Shown here piece by piece: positions 51,101 through 60,100 of a stretch of 64,000 nt of DNA. This DNA is from Vanessa cardui. Lineage: Eukaryota; Arthropoda; Insecta; Lepidoptera; Nymphalidae. Where the stretch lies: the NCBI RefSeq assembly GCF_905220365.1, contig NC_061131.1:992001-1056000 (forward strand), read 5' to 3'. Each line of letters opens with the position of its first letter. Position 1 is the stretch's first letter. Below the pieces are notes generated by a model. That model was not told the DNA's origin. It saw only the letters and a list, made by a program, of their open reading frames with translations, and did no database searches. Both the position numbers and the translations under genes were made by a program.

Positions 51101-54100
51101 AAGTTAAAAACGTCTGCGGAATTTTATTATAGAAACGGATACCTTGCCCCAAGAAAGATTTATTGACTTTGCGGAGTCGGAAACTTGGCGTTATAAGCTT
51201 ATCCTTACTTCTAGTGCATATACAATGATTATCACTGATTTTATTATTAATTTAAGATTATAAATAAACCGGATTGCTATCTTTTGTAAAATAAAGACAG
51301 ATTCAATATCTGCAGCGTTACCCCAAAGTAATATGCCATATGACATAATACTGTGAAAATAGCCAAACTCGCTGGAATAATGTAAAAGTTTCATATTAGT
51401 ATCATAGAAATTAAATATTGGAAAATAATACATATGTTAAATATTGTAGTGGGCTAAGAAATGTACATTTTTATGTGATATGTGTAGCTGCTGAGAATAA
51501 GGTACTTTAAGAAAAACAAACAAATGACTCGGCTTTATTGTAATGTAGTTCTTTTACGCAAGTCACAGTAAAGTGGAGTGTCAGATATTGTCACGTAAGG
51601 ATAAAGAATTATGCGCCCTTAGAACCACCCTTCTCTCTTTTCCTTTTTCTATTGTCGCTTTATAAATTAAACTAGCGCCCCGCCCTGACATCGCACGGGT
51701 ACTTGAAAATATGACCCGCTGAGTGTCTTTCGCCGGTTCTTCTCACGTCATGTTCCTTTTTCCGAAGCGGTGGTAGTGTTTAATTTGACCATCAATAAAT
51801 AATTGTAATGTAATATTGAATAAAGGAATTTTAGTTTGAGTTTAATCTGTATTACTGTAAAATTTCATCCAAAACCGTTCAGTAGTTTTTTCGTGATTGA
51901 ATAACAAACGTACATACATCCATCCTCACAAACTTTCGCATATATAAGTAGGATTATTTCAAAAATATCAAAACTAACTCATCCGGCTATAAAACTATCA
52001 AAACTAACACAGCATACAACAAATGTCAACGTCGAAACGAATCCGTCTTACGTCAGCAAGGAGGTCGGTCCAAAGAGGTTTCAAACGATTATCAACACTT
52101 TCATACGAATGTCAAAATTAGTTACAAAACACGCAATGCATACACAAGTTATAAATAACGTTACGTGTCGCTCGTAATCCAAGGCTGGGTGAAAGTCACT
52201 TTCACTGCGAACTGTTTATCAAACCAGTTGCTTATCCTCGTGTTTTTGCATCTACTAAAAATATAACCATGCTTGTATGAAACGAAAATTGAAGCAATAT
52301 GGAATTGAAAGTGATTACGGATTTATGCAATTATGTCATTTATTTATATTGGGATACGGTAGCTATTCGCGTGATGATAAGACAACATCATTTAAAGACA
52401 AATAGTCTAATAATAAGCCGAGATGGTCCAGTGGTTAGAACGTGTATATCTTAACCCATGGTTGCGGGTTCAAACCCAGGCAAGCACCAATGAATTTTCG
52501 TATAATTAATTTCTGCTTATAATAGATCTCGAGCTCGTGAGTGAAGAAAACTTCATCTGTCAAAAATGAAACTCTGCCACACGCTCGTAACCTTCTCCTC
52601 AAAGGGAGAGGTAATTTACTGTACGCCAATAATAATTCGGTTCAAAATATCTAAAAGACAAACTTCATAGACGCTACGGCTTAATAGCATAGATAATGAA
52701 AATTTATTCCGTTCGAAATAAACGTTTGTCAAAGGGTTATTGAACTCATACGAATGAAAAGAATGCATTCATTCTTTATAGACGATCAAACAATGACATT
52801 CAATGCGATCTGTAATAAATATTATCAAACAATCTTCTTTATTCTTGCCAATAATGTTTGTTTGTTAAAAAAAAAAATTTGAATAATAATAATAAGTTTA
52901 TAGTATATTACATTATAGCTTTTAAGACATAATATTTAAGCAAAGTGAAATATTATGTGAAATAAAAAAAAAATAAGACTAGCGTTTTATTTATAAATAA
53001 ATAAATAAATATTTCTAGTTCAATGAACGTTAGGTTATAATATTGTTAAAATTTGGTAACATTATATATAATGTATTACTATTTATACATACAACAGTCA
53101 TACAGAAATATTTGGTAAAAGTGAAATTAATTCCAATAATGAATGATTTCATAATTTCCTGCACTAACTTGTAAATTAATAATATAAGTTTTAAGTATAC
53201 ATCATATGTTAAATTATGAATTTTTTAGTAACAAAAATAATAACTTGAAAACAGCAGATATCGTTTATATAAACACAAAAAAAAAATAGTACTTATCAAA
53301 ATAAATATTTTAAATAAAATCTTTTTGAATAACTTTAGGGAATTTTATAGAATTAAAATTGTTATATGTAGTTTCTTCCAATTTAAATAGGACTACAAAC
53401 TTAACGTACAAAGTTCAAATCCGGTTCAATATAACGGAGTTGTTAGTAACAAACACAAAAAAACAACCGTAGAATATACTTTTTGTGAAGTCGGTAAAAA
53501 ACAAATTTAAATTCTCGGAACGTTTGGACCGACTACAGTTTTGTACAACATCAAAAACCTCTTAATAAAAATCCAATTGTGCTATTTTCCATCAGTTCCA
53601 GACGACCGTTTTATTTTTTCTTAAAAATTGTTTAAGAATAATAGTATTCGTGTACATAAGTTCTTCTTCAAGTGTATTTAACAAGTCTGACCTCTACATT
53701 ATTTTGTTTTTATTGTTTGTTCTGAGCTGAGATGGTGTAATGGTTGGAACACGTACATCATATCCAATGATTGAAACCCAAGCGGGCAGTGCTAATAATT
53801 CATCTCGTAGAAAACCTGCATGTACCATGGCCTTAGCCCAGCAGTGGGAAATTTACAGGCTGTACAGCCTGTAAATTTCCCACTGCTGGGATGCCATGTC
53901 ATGTACATTTCATTATTACTTCTCTAGCGATTTTTATGTATAAGTCCTAGTCAATAATAACAAGAAAGTCAAAGGAAGGCTAAACATAATTTTTCGTGTA
54001 AAAAAAGCATAAACATATTAAGGATCATATAAAAGATGAATCAGGATAAATAGTTATTCGGAAAGTATAGTACGACACAACTTAGATGTCGCATCGGCAA

Positions 54101-57100
54101 AATTCGTAAAACCGATCACATCCGAATTGAGTACGCTATACCAAATTATCTATATTTATTTCTCATGCGAATATGATCTTTGCACAAACGTAATAACTTG
54201 TAATATCATATGACATAATATATTCGTCAATTTAACACGTGGATTTACATGCACTTGCTTCCTCTGACGCGTGAATCTATAGCGACGAATAGCGTCGAAT
54301 GGCGCGATTGGGAGTTATTTCTATTGGTCGTGTAAATCGGCAGTAATCGGTTTTATTTTCATTCCATTGCATTTTACATCATCTAATTTGTGTCCTACTA
54401 TATATAGTTCATTAACCTTGCTAATGACAATTCAATATATATTATTCGCAATAAAAACAAACTATATTGAAAGAAATTATAAACATCAATTTTAACAGCA
54501 CCATAAGACCTTTTGGTTCTAATTTAGAGTAGGTATTTCTGAAAATAATATGAGCCTTGTCAGTATGCTGTTAATTCCTCGTCACGTGTAAATTGAAAGG
54601 CCATTCGCAACACGGAATGCTAGGAATCATTGATGAGGCCGCATACATAGTTATGATCAAATCATACATCGTTGGACTCTTTGATGACATATAAAATAGT
54701 GCAGCGACATATATGATTACGGTATTAAATTTAGTCACGCTACATCTGCAAGGGCCTGGTCATGAAGCGAATGACTGAATTATCCTTTCACATTTGGTAC
54801 CGTTGACTTATTTTCTTTGATCAATAGGATGATGGAAATTTTCTTTATAAAGTTATACAGTAATTTTGTTTTTCGTTAGAGCTTCTTATTTATACTTAAT
54901 ATTATAAATGTGAAAGTTAGTCTGTCTTGTCTGTTGCTATTTTATTACCGAACAATTGAACTGAATTGGATGAAATTTGCTATGAAGCAAACTTTAACTT
55001 CAAGGAAGAACATTGGCTATTTTGGTCTGACAAATGACAAACCAATCCCTAAAAAGCGTGCGTAGCCGCGGACGACACCTAGTAAGCACATAATAAAGGG
55101 CTTAACGTTCCTCAAAAGCTTGGAAGGTATTCGATCGTGGTGATTATTGGTGGATCCGAGATGGCCCAGTGGTTAGAACGCGTGCATCTTAACCGATGAT
55201 TGCGGGTTCAAACCCAGGCAAGCAGCGCTGATTCATGTGCTTAATTTGTCTTTATAATTCATCTCGTGCTCAGCGGTGAATGAAATCGTGAGGAAACCTG
55301 CATGTGACAAATTTCATAGAAATTCTGCCACATGTGTATTCCACCAACCCGCATTGAAACAGCGTGGTGGAATATGTTCCAAACCTTCTCCTCAAAGGGA
55401 GAGGAGGAGCCCAGCAGTGGGAATGTACAGGCTGTTGTTGTTGTTGTTGATTAATGGTGGCTATACAATATTTCATTCAATTAGGCATTCCATTTAATTA
55501 GCTGGTGATTTTAGTTATGTCCCTTTGGATAATTTAGGCTTCGAACTAGAACGTAATACATCGATAAATCTTCCTTAGCCTTCAGATTTTAATGTCAGAA
55601 CTTTAAACTAAACTGATATTACAGTTTTGAACTCGAGTCTGTTATTTAACAGCAACCTCATTCAAGTTGTGCAAGTTTCCTTTCTTCTTGAATGCTGTAA
55701 ATATATGCATAGTTTTGATTAGTAATGTTATAAAAAAATGGAGCTTGGTAATATCATGTTTTTTGATTAAATTGCTTCGATACTAGTTAACTGATCACCA
55801 CACAAATCACATAAACGTTTTCTCATTTATCTGTATTTTTATGACGTTTTTTTTTTTACTTTTTTGTAATATTCATTTATATTTACTCAATCAAGACAGC
55901 GCTTGCGAAGTTTTCGTAATGCAGAACATATTATAAAATGAAATAAAATGATAACCTATAATTTTTTTTTTTAATAATAAACATATAAAACTAGTTTTGT
56001 TGCTACTATAATGGAATATAACCGTCCAATCGGGTTAAGAGAGTTGAGCACAATTGTGTACATAAACATAGGGACCTATGTTTACGCACACAATTGTGCA
56101 CTATAATCCCTTGGAATAGGTTGTCACGACCGAAATCGATCAAGACGATATAAACAATAGAATACCTTATCTAGTATAGAATTTATAAAATTATGCTAAT
56201 AATCATTTATTTATGATTAATTTTTGTTTACAGTGACGTCACAAATGCCACCAGGCTTCAGCTTGCCTGCGATAACACACGTGGATCGCAACTGGTTCGC
56301 GATGTCCACAGATCCCATCGGCTCTGTAGTCACAAAGGTTCATAGAGAACGAACTGGTTCGCGGGCCGTGACATATGGGCTGGAAACAAGTGGACCACCC
56401 ACCCCTTTCAAAATTGATCCGAACACTGGAGTCGTCACCGTCAATGATACTTTAAAGGATAAGGTGAGGACAATGATATTATTAAAAGTTATTGAGGAAC
56501 AAAAAAAATTAGGAAGGAACAAGCTTACCTTACAGTACATGATCTAGAAATGTGAGAAAGTCTTATGTGACATGGACTGTTATAATAATAATAATATTTT
56601 AATTATTCATACTTCAAAATATCAACACCGATTTTCGAGTGAGGTTCAAAGTGAGTTCCTACAGAATAGCATTGCAGATACATTTTTTATGTATATATAT
56701 AGGCGGACGTGCAAATAGAAAACCTTATGATAACTGCCCATAGAGATTGGCTCTGTAAGAAATATAAACCATTCCTTATATCGCAAAAATGCCACCAGCC
56801 TAAGATATTATGTCCTATTAATCGGAATACAACAGCACCAATTATCCTAATTTGGCAGTACAATATATCTTTATCTAGAAATGGTTGGTAGCTATCCAGA
56901 TAAGCTTACTAAAACTATTCTGTAGATATATCGAGAATGAATAATCTTTTTTTTAAATATCATTGTACACATTAAAGTTTTTATTTTCAGGAAAATCGGT
57001 CTTACTCGCTGTGGGTGACTGCTTTCGATGGTTCTTCAATCCCACAGAGAACAGAGGTCTTAGCTACAATAACAGATAATACTGGCTCAAGGCCAAACGT

Positions 57101-60100
57101 ACCTCGTCCACCGCCATTCGCTCTACCTAGCTACCCAACCGTACCACTACCACCAAAGTTTACTAGAACTACGCACAGCACAACCAAAGCCGCAGAACCA
57201 TTTATTGAAGAAGTAACAGTACCTGATATAACAACGACTACTACTTTGAAACCAACTGAAAAAGTTGAAAATGATCCGCATGAAGATAAAATGGTCGAAT
57301 CTGATGAGACGAAACGTAACAGTTCAAAAATACCAGTTGTAGAAACTCCCATCAGGAATGACGTTCCATTAACAGTCATACCTCTTGTGGCAATCGGTGG
57401 ACTGGTGGCAATTGTAGCTGGAGTTATAATATTTGTTTGGAAAAAGAACGGCGGAAAGAAGACAAAAACCGAAAAAGATGATATGGTGAGTTCCACTGAA
57501 AACAATACTATTATAGACAAAACTTCATTGATAATGCCTCTAAGTACTAAAACTAAAATAAGAATAATACATGCGCCTCAGAATACTAAAACTATTATTA
57601 TGCCTGTCCAATTTATCACTTCGGTGACGTAATTGCTTGTCGATATCATGTCTTCATTCCGGTTGTCCACAGAGCAAAGACTCAAGTGGCATCGTGCTCC
57701 AAGATTCACATGCCCTCAACATGTGGGATCGTCCTCGTGCATATTCAAATCGTTATGAATCATGGGACAATAACCATTTACAGGTCAGTCTTGACCTTTT
57801 CGTTGTCTTACTAACTATAAATATTTGGAAAAGCCAGTATTGCATAATATTATTACTAAAAAAAGAAGTAGCTATATAACAATGTATCTGATTTTTAAAT
57901 TATTTCTTGTTATTTCGATTTTATATGATTGAACGTATCTTTCTCTGATTTCCTTTTTACGTTTACCTCCTGGGATCCGCTAGAAAACAATGTAGACGCA
58001 GAGCTTTCATAGCTATTTTTCTTTTGTAATTTTTCTAATTTCTGGCGCGTAAAACAAAAATTATGGTAATTAAATTTCATAATTTATAAGTATGAGTTTT
58101 TTACCTACAATTTTTCCTTCTTATATTTAATTTTGAACGAACAGGAGTAATATTCGTATCAAAGATAATATTGAGGTTTTAATTTGATTAGCATAAACAG
58201 GAATTAATATACTTTTTTGCAATAACAGTTATAAAAAAAAATGCTTAAACGTGCAAAGACAAGGTTGAATATTTTAAATCAAAACGACGTCTTAAAATAA
58301 CTTGAAAAAAAAAAGAAATACAAAAACGAAATTTTCGAAGTTTATTAATTGGGTGTCCATAAATCGTGACTTAGCATTATTTTATAACATTCCAAACTGA
58401 CGATTTCGCATCAGTGAGTTTACTAAGAAATTAATAATTTGATAAATTTATTGAAGCAAATATATTCTAGTTTAAATAATTAACATTATAATATATTGAA
58501 TTATAAGATTTGAACTTAGACGACATGAATGAGATCATTTAATTCAGTCAGAACGATACTCTGCTTATAAACAGCATTGGTAATTCATGCTACGTTAAAA
58601 TTAAAGTTCACTGAACTTTGAACTAAGCAATAACAACGGCTTATCACTAACCTCTGTCTTTAGGTCGTTCTGATAGATCAATGCAGGAAATACTCTCTTA
58701 ATTAAGCATATCATTACTATTGATTTTTGATTGGCTGATAAAAATAAGACAGCATAAAACGTTTCAGCATATTTAAATATGTGAAGTACAAATTTATTTC
58801 TTACTACTATTCCCGCGACCTTATACGCCTTTGAATGTAACCAAAAAAGAACATTATTGTAGCCTAAGTTACTCCCTATTATATCAGTTATCTGCTAGTG
58901 AAAGTCCCGTCAAAATCGGTCCAACCGTTCCAGAGATTAGCCGGAACAAACAGACAGACCGACCGACAAAAATTGTAAAAAATGTTATTTCGGTATATGT
59001 ACCGTGTATACATACACTAGGACTATTTTAATATTACAAACAGACACTCCAATTTTCCAACTCCAAAGAAACTTGAACTGTTTTTAGAATATAATTATTA
59101 ATTTATTTAACTGATATTTTATTAATATATTTGTATACTTACATTTTAATATTTTCAGCTCTCCGAAGAAACTACAATAAGTAAAGAAGAGCCTCGCGAT
59201 GAATGGGAGTTCCCAAGGCATCGAATAAGGATATTCAATATTGTCGGCGAAGGCGCCTTCGGCCAAGTCTGGCGCGCTCAGGCTATTGATATTGATGGTA
59301 TGTTGTGATATCTTCAATATGACTAATTTATCACGGAATTTTCACCTATATTTAACATCATTTGTAAATATGCATCGGTTTAAATTTTCCTATTTATAAA
59401 TTTAAATGTAATAATTGAGATACGATAAAAGATAAATCGATAATATCAGGCGTGGCGTTCATATTTATTACTTAACAAAAAAGTGATTGTTGTAGCCTAA
59501 CTTACGGCCAGTGACAGTCCAGTCAAAATCGGTCTAGCCGTTCCAGAGATCATCCGGAATAAACAGTTACACATAATAACATTGGATAAAAGTTGATTTG
59601 ATATAAAGCGGTTTTTTAATATTACAAAAAGACACTCAAACTTTATTATATGTATAGTTTACACGTAAATTACGAGCCTTCCGTCATATGTTTCTAAACT
59701 CAAGATAATCATTGAAAAGGAACCTACAGATCCCATAGCGTTATTATAAAAGATTAGTAAATTCAAAGAGAGGTTATTCTACCAAATAGGGCCTCATTCA
59801 AAATTAATACTAGCCATATAACCTTTTGCGCTTATTACTATACCAATATACCATACAAATTACTCTATTGTTCTAGGAAGATATATATATTCTGTTTTAA
59901 ATAAAGTTATTTTATAAGTAACGTATTATATAATGTAACAAATTACATGTTCAAAGGCGATTAAATATACTATAATATCAAATATAACTTCTAAACGTAA
60001 CATTCAAAGAAATTTATCAGTTACGTGACTTCAGTCAACAAGTATTTTGAGAATGGAAGCACGTTAGGCAAAGTTAAATATAAAAGCTATTTAAAGAAAC

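Larger units (their letters stand above)
33169..56233 (+). other. Cad96Ca intron 2 (23.1 kb)
   Basis: This intron separates the signal-peptide exon from the ectodomain. It holds the complete DNA transposon plus SINE, LINE and MITE copies. Nothing recognisable was seen in 36985-38030, 39000-41070, 41390-42550, 44505-46080, 48920-50270 and 52630-53715. Confidence 0.75.

Noticed and set aside
52990..53010. TAAATAAATAAATAAATA run as a regulatory element
   Set aside because: It is too short and low in complexity to support a function.
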